Positions 11,021 to 21,258 of a stretch of DNA of 64,000 nucleotides are shown piece after piece. The stretch covers positions 3,038,001 through 3,102,000 of the forward strand of contig NC_068971.1 in NCBI RefSeq assembly GCF_016808095.1, read 5' to 3'. This DNA comes from Vigna angularis. Its lineage: Eukaryota > Streptophyta > Magnoliopsida > Fabales > Fabaceae. Position 1 is the first letter of the stretch. Every line of letters begins with the position of its first letter. The notes under the pieces are model-generated. The model worked only from the letters and a program-made list of their open reading frames with translations, was not told the origin of the DNA and did no database searches. The position numbers were made by a program, and so were the translations under genes.

Positions 11021-14000
11021 TTATGTTTCCAATAGACCGTAACAGGATCGAGTCTTCCTAAACTTGTCAGTATTGACCGGCTTTGTCATGACATCTGCTA
11101 GGTTTTCATCTGTGTGAATCTTTTGCATATCAACACTTCCTTCTTCCACTACTTCTCTCACAAAGTGATACCTTATTCCTATGTGCTTTGTTCTGGAATG
11201 AAAGGCTGGATTCTTTGCAATGTGCAAAGCACTTTGACTATCACAATACACAACAATTTGTTGTTGCTTGTGCCCAAGTTCCTCCATTATCCTTTTAATC
11301 CAAATAGCTTCCTTACATGCTTGAGTGGCTGCCATGTATTCAGCTTCTGTAGTAGACAAAGCTACAACATCTTGTAACTTGGATAACCAACTTATAGCCC
11401 CTCCAGCAATTGTAAACACATAGCCAGTAGTAGATTTCCTTTTATCCAGATCACCTGCAAAATCTGAATCAACATAGCCTCTGACAATTGATTCTGATCC
11501 TTTGTAACATAATGCAACATTTGAGGTTCCTTTGATGTATCTAAGGATCCTCTTAACAGTATTCCAGTGCTCTCCACTAGAATTTCCCATGAATCTACTA
11601 ACCACTCCCACTGCTTGAGCAATGTCCGGTCTTGTACAAATCATGGCATACATGAGGCTTCCTACTGCTGATGCATACGGTACACGAGACATTTCCATCC
11701 TCTCTGCTTCACTGCTAGGTCTCATACTTGAGGATAACTTACAGTTGATAGGAAGTGGGGTAGAAATTGGCTTGCAATCTTGCATGTTGAAGCGTCGCAA
11801 GATCTTCAATAAATAGTTCTTCTGTGAAAGCCAAATCTTCCTATTTTTTCTGTCTCGGTGAATTTGCATCCCTAAAATCTTGTTTGCTGGTCCCAAGTCC
11901 TTCATATCAAATTCCCTAGCCAACTGTGCCTTCAGTTCTTGGATTAGAGCTTTGTTGGGGCCTACCACCAACATGTCATCCACATACAACAATAAAATGA
12001 TAAAATCATTTTCTGTAAACCTATTGTAATAAGTACAATGGTCTGAACTTAGTCTGTTGTATCCGAGGCTAATGATGAAGGAATCAAATCTCCTATACCA
12101 ACACCTTGGCGCCTGCTTTAGACCGTATAGAGATTTGTTCAACTTGCAAACCAAGTTTTCTTGTTTTTCAAAGCCTTCTGGTTGGAGCATATATATTTCC
12201 TCTTCAAGTTCTCCATGAAGGAAAGCAGTCTTTACATCCAATTGCTCTAGATGTAAATCAAATGCAGCACACATTGCAAGGACAATTCTGATCGTTGTTA
12301 GTCTAACAACTGGGGAGAAAATCTCGTTAAAATCAATGCCTTCTTTCTGAGCATATCCTTTAACAACTAATCTAGCACGATATCTTTCCACTTGATCATT
12401 GCCATCTTTCTTGATCTTATACACCCATTTGCAACCAATGGCTTTTCGACCCTTTGGAAGTTCCACAAGATTCCATGTCTTGTTTCTATGAAGAGCTTCA
12501 ATTTCTTCTTGCATTGCAGCCATCCACAGAGAAGCATCTGAACTAGTCACGGCCTCTTGAAAAATTGAAGGTTCTCCTTCTTCACTTAGGAGACAATACG
12601 CATCATGACTTGTCATCACATATTGTGAATGCCAAGATGGTTTGACTCTTTCTCTTGTTGTACGTCGGAGTTCTCCATCACCAACTTCATTTGGCTCATG
12701 TTCTTCTTGCTCCTCTTTTGAATCAGAAGAACTTTCCGAAGGCTTCTTCTCTATCTGTACTGTAACTTTGTCCTTCTTCTCACTGTCATTTGTCTGCTTA
12801 CTTTGTAGTTCATTTTCTACAAAGACTACATCTCTGCTAACAATAACTTTGTGGGCAGTAGGATCCCACAAACGATACCCCTTTACATTGTCAGCATAAC
12901 CCAAGAATATGCATTTCCTGGATTTTGGATCCAACTTTGTCCTTTCTTGGGTGTTGTACATCACGTACACGGGACAACCAAATATACGTAAGGATGAATA
13001 ATTAGCTGCTTTGCCATTCCACATCTCCATTGGAGTTTTCAGCTTAATTGCAGTTGATGGTGACCTGTTTATCAAGTAACAAGCAGTTTTAACTGCTTCT
13101 GCCCAAAAGGATTTAGCTACACCCGCAGTTTGCAACATAGCTCGTGTTCTTTCTAGAAGAGTTCTGTTCATCCGCTCTGCTACACCATTTTGTTGCGGTG
13201 TGTGTGGTACTGAAAATTGTCTGACAATACCTTCTTTCTTGCAGAAATCTTGAAAATCTCCATCTACATATTCTCCTCCGTTATCTGTTCTCAAGCACTT
13301 AATTCTTTTTCCAGTTTCAAGTTCTACTTGTGCTTTGAACTCCTTGAACTGTGCAAACACATCGGACTTCTTCTTGATAGGATACACCCATAATCTCCTA
13401 GAGTAATCATCAATAAATGATACAAAGTATTTTTCTCCTCCGAGGGATAGTTCTGGTGATTCCCACACATCAGAATGGATCAAGTCCAGTATATGTTTAC
13501 TTTTGGTAGTTGTTCTAGCAAACTTCAGCCTATGTTGCTTGCTTGTTACACAATGCTCGCAGAAAGGTGAATCAACCTTCTTGAGCCCGGGTATGAGATT
13601 ACGTTCCGCAAGAATTTGCAGTCCTCGTTCTGACATATGCCCAAGTCTACGATGCCACATTAGTATTGCTTCTTCTTCGCTTGTCGATGCAACAGTTGCA
13701 TTAGCTTCTTGCACAGTATCTCCCATAAGCACATATAAGTTTGCTGTGATCTTCTCAGCTTTCATGACCACCAAATTTCCCCTCACGGCTTTCAAAATCC
13801 TTTCTTCAATATGGATCTTACATCCGAGGTCATCTAGTTGTCCTATAGACAATAGATTCTTCTTCAAGTCTTTCACATGTCTTACTCCTTGAATTGTGCG
13901 AACAGTACCATCATACATCTTTATTTTGATTGTACCAATTCCAGCAATCTCCAATGCATGGTCATTTCCCATGAAAACAGATCCACCTGAGATAGGCTCA

Positions 14001-14920
14001 TAAGTGTGAAACCAGTCTCGATGTGGAGTCATGTGCCACGTTGCTCCTGAATCCATTATCCATCTATCATGAAATTTCTTTTCACCATTAGAACTGATTG
14101 CTGCTTCGCTCACCAGGATTTCTCCATCTTCTTCGACATTTGCAACACAACCTTGTGAGGTTGAAGCTTCATTTTTCCTCTTCCAGCACTCTTTCTTTGT
14201 GTGCCCTTTCTTGCCACAATAGTAGCATTTGTATTTGAAACTCTTCTTACTTTGTGAGCTTGACCTTTCATTACTTTTACTCCCACTGGAGCCACGTTCC
14301 ATTGACCTTCCTCTTGTCATCATCAATGCTTCTGCTTGTTTAGTGGTTTCCGCTCTATCTACTTTGTTTTTCCGCCTGGATTCTTCTTCAAGAATAGTTC
14401 CGGCAACATCCTCAAAGTATAGGCGCCCTTCAATATTATTGTTAGTAACGTTGATGATGAGTTGGTCATACGAGTCTGGTAAGCTTTGAAGTAGAAGTTC
14501 TGCACGCTCATTTTCAACTATGTTGAAATTTGCGGCTGATAGTTGGGCGAACAAGGTGTTGAGGTGGTTGATATGATCCGTCACCGAAGTAGACTCACTC
14601 ATTCGAAGTGTGTAAAGTTTTCTTTTCAAAAATATCCTTGTGTGAAGAGACTTGACCTCATATAATTTTATGAGGACATCCCAAATCTCCTTTGCTGTAT
14701 TTTTCTCCGCCACGCTAGATAATACTGAGTCTGCCATTGCTAGGTGCAAATTTGCGATAGTGTTGTTGTCAATTTCTTTCCACTTCTGATCCGTCATTTC
14801 TGCGGGTTTTTCTTCAATTGCATCTATGCAATTGTCTTTTCTCAGAATTGCCTTCATCTTCAATTTCCATAACGAGAAATTGTTCCCGTTAAACTTCTCT
14901 ATCTCATATTTTGTCGTCAT
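11021..14920 (-). CDS. Copia gag-pol polyprotein
   Basis: A 1299-aa frame from the ATG at 14920 (MTTKYEIEKFN); the nine codons before it begin with GTG and are probably leader. Order from the N-terminus: gag, with a CCHC zinc knuckle CYYCGKKGHTKKEC (about 232-245); aspartic protease WIMDSGATWHMT (about 287-298); integrase HHCC (HRRLGH to CEHC, about 423-457) and catalytic core (CLRTDNGGEY, then NGVAERMNRTLLE); reverse transcriptase with YVDDMLVVG; RNase H ending with STTEAEYMAATQACKEAIW. The order PR-INT-RT-RH defines Ty1/copia. No stop or frameshift is present, so the element may be autonomous. The partial element at 62827 encodes a close relative. Confidence 0.97.
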   Translation of the reverse strand: MTTKYEIEKFNGNNFSLWKLKMKAILRKDNCIDAIEEKPAEMTDQKWKEIDNNTIANLHLAMADSVLSSVAEKNTAKEIWDVLIKLYEVKSLHTRIFLKRKLYTLRMSESTSVTDHINHLNTLFAQLSAANFNIVENERAELLLQSLPDSYDQLIINVTNNNIEGRLYFEDVAGTILEEESRRKNKVDRAETTKQAEALMMTRGRSMERGSSGSKSNERSSSQSKKSFKYKCYYCGKKGHTKKECWKRKNEASTSQGCVANVEEDGEILVSEAAISSNGEKKFHDRWIMDSGATWHMTPHRDWFHTYEPISGGSVFMGNDHALEIAGIGTIKIKMYDGTVRTIQGVRHVKDLKKNLLSIGQLDDLGCKIHIEERILKAVRGNLVVMKAEKITANLYVLMGDTVQEANATVASTSEEEAILMWHRRLGHMSERGLQILAERNLIPGLKKVDSPFCEHCVTSKQHRLKFARTTTKSKHILDLIHSDVWESPELSLGGEKYFVSFIDDYSRRLWVYPIKKKSDVFAQFKEFKAQVELETGKRIKCLRTDNGGEYVDGDFQDFCKKEGIVRQFSVPHTPQQNGVAERMNRTLLERTRAMLQTAGVAKSFWAEAVKTACYLINRSPSTAIKLKTPMEMWNGKAANYSSLRIFGCPVYVMYNTQERTKLDPKSRKCIFLGYADNVKGYRLWDPTAHKVIVSRDVVFVENELQSKQTNDSEKKDKVTVQIEKKPSESSSDSKEEQEEHEPNEVGDGELRRTTRERVKPSWHSQYVMTSHDAYCLLSEEGEPSIFQEAVTSSDASLWMAAMQEEIEALHRNKTWNLVELPKGRKAIGCKWVYKIKKDGNDQVERYRARLVVKGYAQKEGIDFNEIFSPVVRLTTIRIVLAMCAAFDLHLEQLDVKTAFLHGELEEEIYMLQPEGFEKQENLVCKLNKSLYGLKQAPRCWYRRFDSFIISLGYNRLSSDHCTYYNRFTENDFIILLLYVDDMLVVGPNKALIQELKAQLAREFDMKDLGPANKILGMQIHRDRKNRKIWLSQKNYLLKILRRFNMQDCKPISTPLPINCKLSSSMRPSSEAERMEMSRVPYASAVGSLMYAMICTRPDIAQAVGVVSRFMGNSSGEHWNTVKRILRYIKGTSNVALCYKGSESIVRGYVDSDFAGDLDKRKSTTGYVFTIAGGAISWLSKLQDVVALSTTEAEYMAATQACKEAIWIKRIMEELGHKQQQIVVYCDSQSALHIAKNPAFHSRTKHIGIRYHFVREVVEEGSVDMQKIHTDENLADVMTKPVNTDKFRKTRSCYGLLET

Positions 14921-15229
14921 TTTTTTTTTCAGAACCGGCTTATGCACTTCTCACTATGAATAGTATTGTCTACTGGAACTACACAGGTAGACCGTAAAGT
15001 AAAGCCTAAGAAGTTCCCAGGAAAGAGAGGTAGGTCACAACGGACACTCTTAAGTACCAAGTCTTTCCTTAGCCAGAACTTTCCCAGACAACACTTTCAC
15101 ACTACCAGACATTTCCAGTAATAACTCTTTTCTGATGCGGAAGATCGGATTAAACCGCAACCACAGAGCATACTCAGAATTTTTACCAACACTATTCTAA
15201 TGACAATAGCAGCGGAATACAACCCTATA

Positions 15230-15241
15230 GCTCTGATACCA
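15230..15241 (-). promoter_or_regulatory. Copia primer-binding site
   Basis: The minus strand reads TGGTATCAGAGC one base inside the 5' LTR. It is complementary to the 3' end of plant initiator methionine tRNA, the usual copia primer. Confidence 0.9.
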
Positions 15242-15242
15242 C

Positions 15243-15507
15243 TGTTGGGTATCAGTCATACGACACAAGCACACACAACAAAGAATAAAGATGAGAAAAT
15301 TTAGACTAGGCAAATAACTGGAAATTTTATACTAAGAGGAGAAATTACAACACTCTTAAGAATTCTTCAATTGCTTAAAAGCAAGAGAACTAGAGAAGGA
15401 AGAGAAGAGAATGGGATGAGGAAAGGGAAACCTTAACCTCTCTTTTATAACCAAAGGAGGAAGTCCCTTACAATGTTTTACTAGATGTGGGACTTCTCTC
15501 CTTCACA
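15243..15507 (-). repeat. 5' LTR of the copia element
   Basis: 265 bp, the same as 10690-10954. The minus strand gives TGTGAAGGAG...CCCAACA, followed by the primer-binding site. It contains the element's promoter region. Confidence 0.95.
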
Positions 15508-15660
15508 GACACTTGTTGACAGAGACGTTTTTCCTGCGTTTGATGAGGAAGAAACCGATGATAAAGGAGAGAAAAACGACGACGGCGGCAGGGGTTCTCG
15601 TAGTGCTTTTGTTTTTATTTTTTGATATTTTAATGGTTGGAATGGATGCGGCTGGAGTTA

Positions 15661-16633
15661 CAGAAATTAAACCAAATATTACTAAATCCAAAACTAATAA
15701 AATAAGATTTGAATGAATTTCTAAAATTTAAGTTTATTCCAACAAACTTCATGATAAACTTAAATTTTTCCTTTTCTCATAAACTTAAAGTCTTCTTTCC
15801 TTAGTTTTGGCTTTCCATGTGTATTATTCCACTCCATCCGTTTGCTTCTTTCAATCATATTTGACTTTTTTTTTCCTTATAGCCTTTCTATCTTTTAGAT
15901 TGGTTGACCTCTTTTCCTAGACCTCTTCTCCTTATTCTCAACCTCTACTCCCAGGATCATTTACGCCTTGAGTGTTTCGAACTTCTCCCCTTCAGGTGAA
16001 ACTTTTCCTGAAGCACTTGAACTAGTGGCTAAAATCTCCGCTGACGGTACGTCTCTAGAACCTTATCAAAGTCTTCAACCACGAGCTTTGATAGGTCCTT
16101 CGACTCCTCGACAACGCACTGATGATTTCAAACTCTTCTCCACAACTCTGGCAGGCAGCAACTCTCCATTTATGCCGAGTTGATATGCCACTTTCTCCTT
16201 CAAATTTTCAAATTATCCTTCTAACGGAAGCATTCCCAACCAACTCCAACTACGAGTAGCCCTTTCCAATCACCGAAACCTGGCTCTGATATCATTGTTG
16301 GAAAAAACGTAACCCACACAAATAATAACACTCTTCAATTCACTTGGGGTTACTTTTCATTGAACCTTGACAACCTTTAAATAGGTGCAAATAGGGCCTT
16401 GGACCAACAAATAATAAAAACTAACAATAGAATATCAACTAACTTAAAATAAAATCTACTTAATCTATCTTTATCTTATATCAATAAAATAAAATAATAC
16501 TCTCCTAAATAAAAAGAAAATCAAAACTACCTATATCTATTTTATCTTTATAGAAATCAAACCAAATATTGTTAAATCCAAAACTAATAAAATAAGATTT
16601 TAATTAATTCCTAAATTTAAGTTTATCCCAACA
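15661..16633 (-). mobile_element. Shrunken, truncated copia-type LTR element
   Basis: A 338-bp LTR spans 16296-16633 (TGTTGGAAAA...ATCCCAACA). Its last 85 bp recur at 15661-15744 (AAACCAAATATT, AAATCCAAAACTAATAAAAT, ending TTCCAACA). Next to the right LTR the plus strand reads CTCTGATATCAT, a slightly changed tRNA-Met primer site on the minus strand. Only about 550 bp remain between the LTRs, with no recognisable gag or pol, so it is a deletion derivative or a miniature (TRIM-like) element. Its left LTR is cut exactly where receptor homology begins, so its arrival or a later deletion removed the receptor ectodomain. Confidence 0.65.
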
Positions 16634-18702
16634 GAGCAGCCCAACCAACCGTATTTAGGAGGAGCGGTGGTAGCAGTGGATGACTTCGAAAAGCTAAACC
16701 AGAGAGCCAAGATCAAACACAGTCAGTGTGTGAGCGTGTTGGAGCACCTCGACCTCGCTCAACCTATAAATGCCTTGACGCCTCCACCTCAACGCCTCCC
16801 TTGAAGCTCAACCAAGCAGTAGAAGATGAACACGAAGCCAGGAGAAGATTGTGGTGCATGGAAGGATTTGGGAGAACTTTTGATGAAGGAGGAAAGCGAG
16901 GTTAGGATTTAGAAACTTTTAGAGAATTAGATTAGATGGATATGAAGAAGGCCGCAATAGAAGATATATTGATCGAGAGAAGATATATTGATCGTTTAAG
17001 TATTCTAAAAATAAAAAAATATATTTTAGGGACGGTTTTTGTTACAATCAGTCGGAAAGTTAAAAAATAAAAAAAAAAAAGATATAGGCGGTTTTTAACA
17101 TAATTCTCCGAGAATTAGCCGAGGTTTTCGAAATTCCCAAAAAATAACTCTTTATTGACAACATTATGGTGTTACTAGTTAATCTGTGTACAGGTATAAT
17201 GATATAATTATGGTTTCCTTGAAATCGCCATTTAAACGCACACAAATATAAATATTTAGAATTTGGGTTTCATCCTTAAAATAGTATTTAAATATTTATA
17301 ATAATCTCATAAAAGAAAATATAACTAATTTAACAAATCTTATTCCTAATTTTATCTTTATTAAACGGAAAATACCTTTATACTCTGAAGAGTTTTGTTT
17401 ATCTGTTAATTTTTTATATATTTTCCCATTAAAAGGATATTTAATTATAATTAAGGAGAATTTTTTTTTTAAAATAAAGAGAAAATGTTGGATATTATTC
17501 CATATCAAACCCTCTAAGACTAAGTCTACTCTAAATGAAGATGATTAAGGCAGTTCATATTCTCAGTGACAATGAGAGGCTAATCGTGTCAAGCAACATT
17601 AGTTGTGAATAATAATGGTGAAATTTATTCCAAGCCTTAAAGCCACGTTTCCAGGTTTGAGAGTTATCATTGACTAGGACCCATTCTCTGATTTGTGTAC
17701 ATGTTGATTGCATAGGTATCACTAATAGATAACTTACTTATTGTAATTAATTTTAAATATTTAAAACATTTAGTTGTTATAAGGAATAATTTAAATTCTA
17801 ATTTACATACTAAAAATTATTAATATTTAAAAATAACTAATAAAAAATTATAACTAATTTATAAATTAGAATTTAAATTAATATCTAATATTAGTTAAGA
17901 TAGTTTTAGTAGTTAGAATTAATATATTGGTTTCTAATTTTAAGTTAGAGACCAATTTAAATAATGATTTCGTGATAGTTAGAAATCAATTTAATTATAA
18001 TTTACAAATTAATTATAATTTTTTATTTACAATAGAATTATTTTAGATATTAATGATATTTAAATTAGTCATTATAATAACTAATTATCCTTTATTTATA
18101 AAATTAGTTATTATTTAATAATTTTTTATGGTGTTATTTTCAAATTAAATTATTATTGTGAATTATAATATTAAAATTTCAAGTAAATCATATTTTATAT
18201 GAACAATAATAATAATAAGTAAAAAATATAAATAAAAATAATAATAGTTATGTAAATAGCTTAATCTGGTATTATGGCTATTGTATATCCTAAATTCATC
18301 ATGTTTTAACAAAATTATTATTTTTTAAAAAGCTACAATTGTTATAACGATCATACTATTTTTAAGATTATAGGAAATTATATACTTTATACACATTTTT
18401 TTTCATTATGTGTTTTTCGGAATGGATGCAATGGCAAATTATCATAATGGTAATAGATTTGTTGATAAATTTTTTAAGAATAATATCAATTGTAATTTCT
18501 AACATATAACCAAATTACATCAACAATAAATATAAGTATAGTACGAACTTAACATGAAGTGTTATTAACAATTATAATTATTTTTTTTGTAACCAGATCG
18601 TATTTAGTCTTATAACCATCATTTAAATCCGAAAAATATGTTCCCTTGATTACATCACGTGGTATATTGAAACTGGGAGTGAATCTGAATAGTTGTTGAA
18701 GC
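16634..18702. other. Region between the LTR relic and the intact receptor gene
   Basis: From 16634 there is an open stretch of about 57 codons (EQPNQPYLGG, AVVAVDDFEKL, ending at a TGA near 16805), perhaps a fragment of an unidentified gene; I do not recognise it. Around 16950-17000 AGAAGATATATTGATCG is repeated twice. From 17150 to the stop codon at 18703 lies the receptor 3' flank, copy 2. Confidence 0.4.
17150..18620. repeat. Receptor 3'-flank duplication, copy 2
   Basis: Collinear with 6680-8150, without the 1.4-kb MITE/MULE insertion found in copy 1. It serves as the empty-site reference for that insertion. Confidence 0.75.
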
Positions 18703-21258
18703 TCATCGTCCCTTTGGATCCTTAATCTCTGAGAAAACATCGTCAGGGATTAACACAGAAGATTCCTTGCTCCCCCTGCTGCTATTATCTCCGTCGTTTG
18801 CTGTGGTGCTCTTACTATAATCTGCATCATGTTGACTACACAAACCACTGTCCGACACCTCCTCACCAACACCACTATAGTGAAGTTGCAGAACAAGCTG
18901 GAGCATCCCAACCACGTCTTTCATGGAGGGTCTTTCAGTACCATCCTCATGCAAGCAGCTCAGAGCAATCTCACCAAATTTGTGAAAACACTGAGCTGCT
19001 GTCTGGCCCTTCAATGAGGGATCCACAATATCACACAGACATCCCTTCTCATAGCAATGCTTCGCCCATTTAACAACTGATATCCGTTGCTTCTCCTCCC
19101 AGTGAACCAAAGGTTGTCTCCCACACAATACCTCCAAGAGCACTACCCCAAACGAGTACACGTCAGATTTCTCCGTCAAACGCTGCCTTTTGTAGTACTC
19201 AGGGTCTAAGTATCCTATGCTACCTTTTACCTGAGTGTTCACGTGGGACATCGAAATACCTGTAGGCCCAATTCTGGATAAACCAAAGTCTGAAACCTTG
19301 GCCACCCATTTTTCATCCAACAAGATATTTGTGCTCTTCACGTCACGGTGAATGATCACCTGCTTCACACATGTATGCAGATAATGCAATCCTCTTGCAA
19401 CACCTATGCATATTTCTACTCTTTGCTCCCACGGCAGGGACGGGTTATCGGAGTCGTAGAGATGGTCACGGAGGGTTCCACGACCCATGAAATCGTAAAC
19501 AAGTATCATCTCGTTGCTCTCGTAGCAGTAACCGATGAGGGAAACAAGATGGAGATGACGTAGTTGAGAAAGCATTTCGATCTCGTTCACGAACTCGTTA
19601 ATACCTTGCTGAGAACCTTGTTTGAGCCTTTTCACTGCGACGCATGTTGAACCGTCGTCGATGTAGCCTTTGTACACGTTGCCGAAGCCTCCCACGCCGA
19701 CGACTAAGAGCTCATCGAAGTTGTTGGTTGCTGCTCTGATTTCTGCGATTGTGAAGTGACGGCAGAGGTGGGTTGGTAGCGATGATGAGCCACTTCCCAG
19801 AGAAGTTCTGTCTTTTTTAATGTGACCCTTGCTGAAAGAGACGTTCTTCCTGCGCTTGATTAGGATGAAAACGATGATAAGGGAGAGCAAAACGACACCG
19901 GAAACTGCACCTGCAACGGCGGCAGGGGTTCTCGTAGTGCTGTTGTTTTTATTTTTTGATATTTGAACGGTCTGGAATGGAGGCGGGGCTGAGCTAGGTT
20001 CAGCGAGGTTACCTGTTGGGTCGCTGATTTTGAAGAGTTCAATTGCGTTTAGTTGTGCGTCCTTGATCATGCTTTTATCGTGAGGGTGTAATTTCACAGA
20101 AAGATTTGCCTTTTTCTGATTATCTCGAATGATGACTACGTAGTCTCTAACCACTGGTACACCCTTCTGTTTATCGCCCCAATTGAAAATGTCTACCATG
20201 TCTTCAACCAAATGATCCTGAATGAAGATGAGGAAGATCTGGTCACCAGACCCAATAACCATCGGGTTAAGCTGGCAAAAGTGTAACCGTAGCACGTAGG
20301 TGAAACCAGGATCAACAGGAAGCTGCCATGTGAGGTTGAACCCCATGTTCACAAGTTCGTTTTGTCCCATACTCGCTAATGAACGGTATACCTGGTCTGG
20401 TGCAGTGTAATTAGGAGTCTTACTAAAGTTCAGCTTGGCTGTATTGTCAATATCAAGAGATTCTACACCTGGATTAGTTATATATTCATTATGGACATCC
20501 CACGTTCTGAGCATACCCGTATCCTCTGCGGCGGGGATATTTCGGTCCCCCAGTCTTAGCCGGTACTTTGTTTCCAGAGCCAAAATGGTTTCAATTGGAT
20601 ATGTTCCTCCTCCAACAAGTTTCGGCAATCCATGGATGTCGACGTTAGGATCGGTGTAGTAGAGATAAGAGGGCATTGAAACAATCTCGATTCCATTGAT
20701 GAAAGCGTAGGAACCTGTGGAGCTTGGAATGAAGGTTATGTTGAGGTTTTGTCCTTCTCGGAGATTGATGCAATACTCTCTGAATAGGATGTTGGAGTGA
20801 GCAGGGTCATTAACAGAATCCGCATCGAGGGAAGCATTGAAACGTTGAAGGAGAGTGTATGGGCCTGCTTTGACCGAGAAAACGGCTTTGGAGCGATTAA
20901 AGTTGTTGTGGTATGAAGTTGAGAAGAAGAAGAGGCGAAGGAACATTGGGCCAGCGGTGAGATTGAAGATTGAGTAAGTGAAATTAGAGAAGGAGAGGCG
21001 AGCAGAGGCGTAAGGACCCAGTATGGTTGATTCTGTGAGAGCAGTAGCAAGAACTGAGCCCCGACTTATAGAGAGAAGCTTTGTGTTGGTGTCTCCAATC
21101 CAGTTCCGACCGTCGGGCGTGGAGAAGTTGGTGGAAGAGCCACAGTTGATGGTGAGAAGGTCAGGGGGATCAAAAATAACATCTGCTTTGGAAAGATGAA
21201 AGAAACTCAATAGGAGAAGGATGGTTCCCAAAGCTATTGGTTTGGTAGTTGTTTCCAT
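18703..21258 (-). CDS. CrRLK1L (FERONIA-like) malectin-domain receptor kinase, intact
   Basis: 851 aa without an intron, usual for the family. Signal peptide about 1-25, ending SKADVIF. Malectin-like ectodomain about 27-410, with GPYASARLSFSNFTY, AFINGIEIVSMP and PNYTAPDQVYRS. Transmembrane segment about 446-467, followed by KRRKN. Kinase about 510-780: GVGGFG loop 521-526, VAVKRL lysine 543, HRDVKSTN 638-645, DFG 657-659, DPEYYKRQRLTEKSDVYSFG 685-704. C-tail ends FSEIKDPKGR. All catalytic residues are present, so an active Ser/Thr kinase is expected at the plasma membrane. Relatives sense RALF peptides and cell-wall state; which one this copy binds cannot be read from sequence. It is the intact sister of the decayed copy upstream and diverges from the receptor at 53743. 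Confidence 0.96.
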   Translation of the reverse strand: METTTKPIALGTILLLLSFFHLSKADVIFDPPDLLTINCGSSTNFSTPDGRNWIGDTNTKLLSISRGSVLATALTESTILGPYASARLSFSNFTYSIFNLTAGPMFLRLFFFSTSYHNNFNRSKAVFSVKAGPYTLLQRFNASLDADSVNDPAHSNILFREYCINLREGQNLNITFIPSSTGSYAFINGIEIVSMPSYLYYTDPNVDIHGLPKLVGGGTYPIETILALETKYRLRLGDRNIPAAEDTGMLRTWDVHNEYITNPGVESLDIDNTAKLNFSKTPNYTAPDQVYRSLASMGQNELVNMGFNLTWQLPVDPGFTYVLRLHFCQLNPMVIGSGDQIFLIFIQDHLVEDMVDIFNWGDKQKGVPVVRDYVVIIRDNQKKANLSVKLHPHDKSMIKDAQLNAIELFKISDPTGNLAEPSSAPPPFQTVQISKNKNNSTTRTPAAVAGAVSGVVLLSLIIVFILIKRRKNVSFSKGHIKKDRTSLGSGSSSLPTHLCRHFTIAEIRAATNNFDELLVVGVGGFGNVYKGYIDDGSTCVAVKRLKQGSQQGINEFVNEIEMLSQLRHLHLVSLIGYCYESNEMILVYDFMGRGTLRDHLYDSDNPSLPWEQRVEICIGVARGLHYLHTCVKQVIIHRDVKSTNILLDEKWVAKVSDFGLSRIGPTGISMSHVNTQVKGSIGYLDPEYYKRQRLTEKSDVYSFGVVLLEVLCGRQPLVHWEEKQRISVVKWAKHCYEKGCLCDIVDPSLKGQTAAQCFHKFGEIALSCLHEDGTERPSMKDVVGMLQLVLQLHYSGVGEEVSDSGLCSQHDADYSKSTTANDGDNSSRGSKESSVLIPDDVFSEIKDPKGR

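Larger units (their letters stand above)
10690..15507 (-). mobile_element. Complete young Ty1/copia LTR retrotransposon
   Basis: Two 265-bp LTRs (10690-10954 and 15243-15507) start TGTTGGGTATC, end CTTCACA and show no difference on reading. The target duplication is GACAC (10685-10689 and 15508-15512). On the minus strand the primer-binding site TGGTATCAGAGC (15241-15230) follows the 5' LTR after one base, and a purine tract CAAGTGGGAGAT precedes the 3' LTR. One gag-pol frame fills the interior. Identical LTRs and an intact frame mean a very recent, possibly still active insertion. It sits in the juxtamembrane region of the decayed receptor gene. Confidence 0.97.
9659..15660 (-). pseudogene. 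Decayed CrRLK1L receptor kinase (transmembrane and kinase remnant), split by a copia element
   Basis: The homology to the intact gene at 18703-21258 lies in two blocks: 15660-15508 (ISKNKN, TTRTPAA, transmembrane segment, KRRKNVS) and 10689-9659 (juxtamembrane, kinase, C-tail ending IKDPKGR). The whole ectodomain is gone: homology stops at about 15660, where an LTR remnant begins. The kinase keeps the GVGGFG loop and VAVKRL lysine, but it has lost 13 residues after LDPEY (activation-segment end and start of helix F), has DLG for DFG and HRDVKSTD for HRDVKSTN, and shifts frame near 9875 after FGKIAE. Several lesions plus loss of the ligand domain make a functional kinase unlikely. It is a tandem sister of the intact gene downstream. 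Confidence 0.92.
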
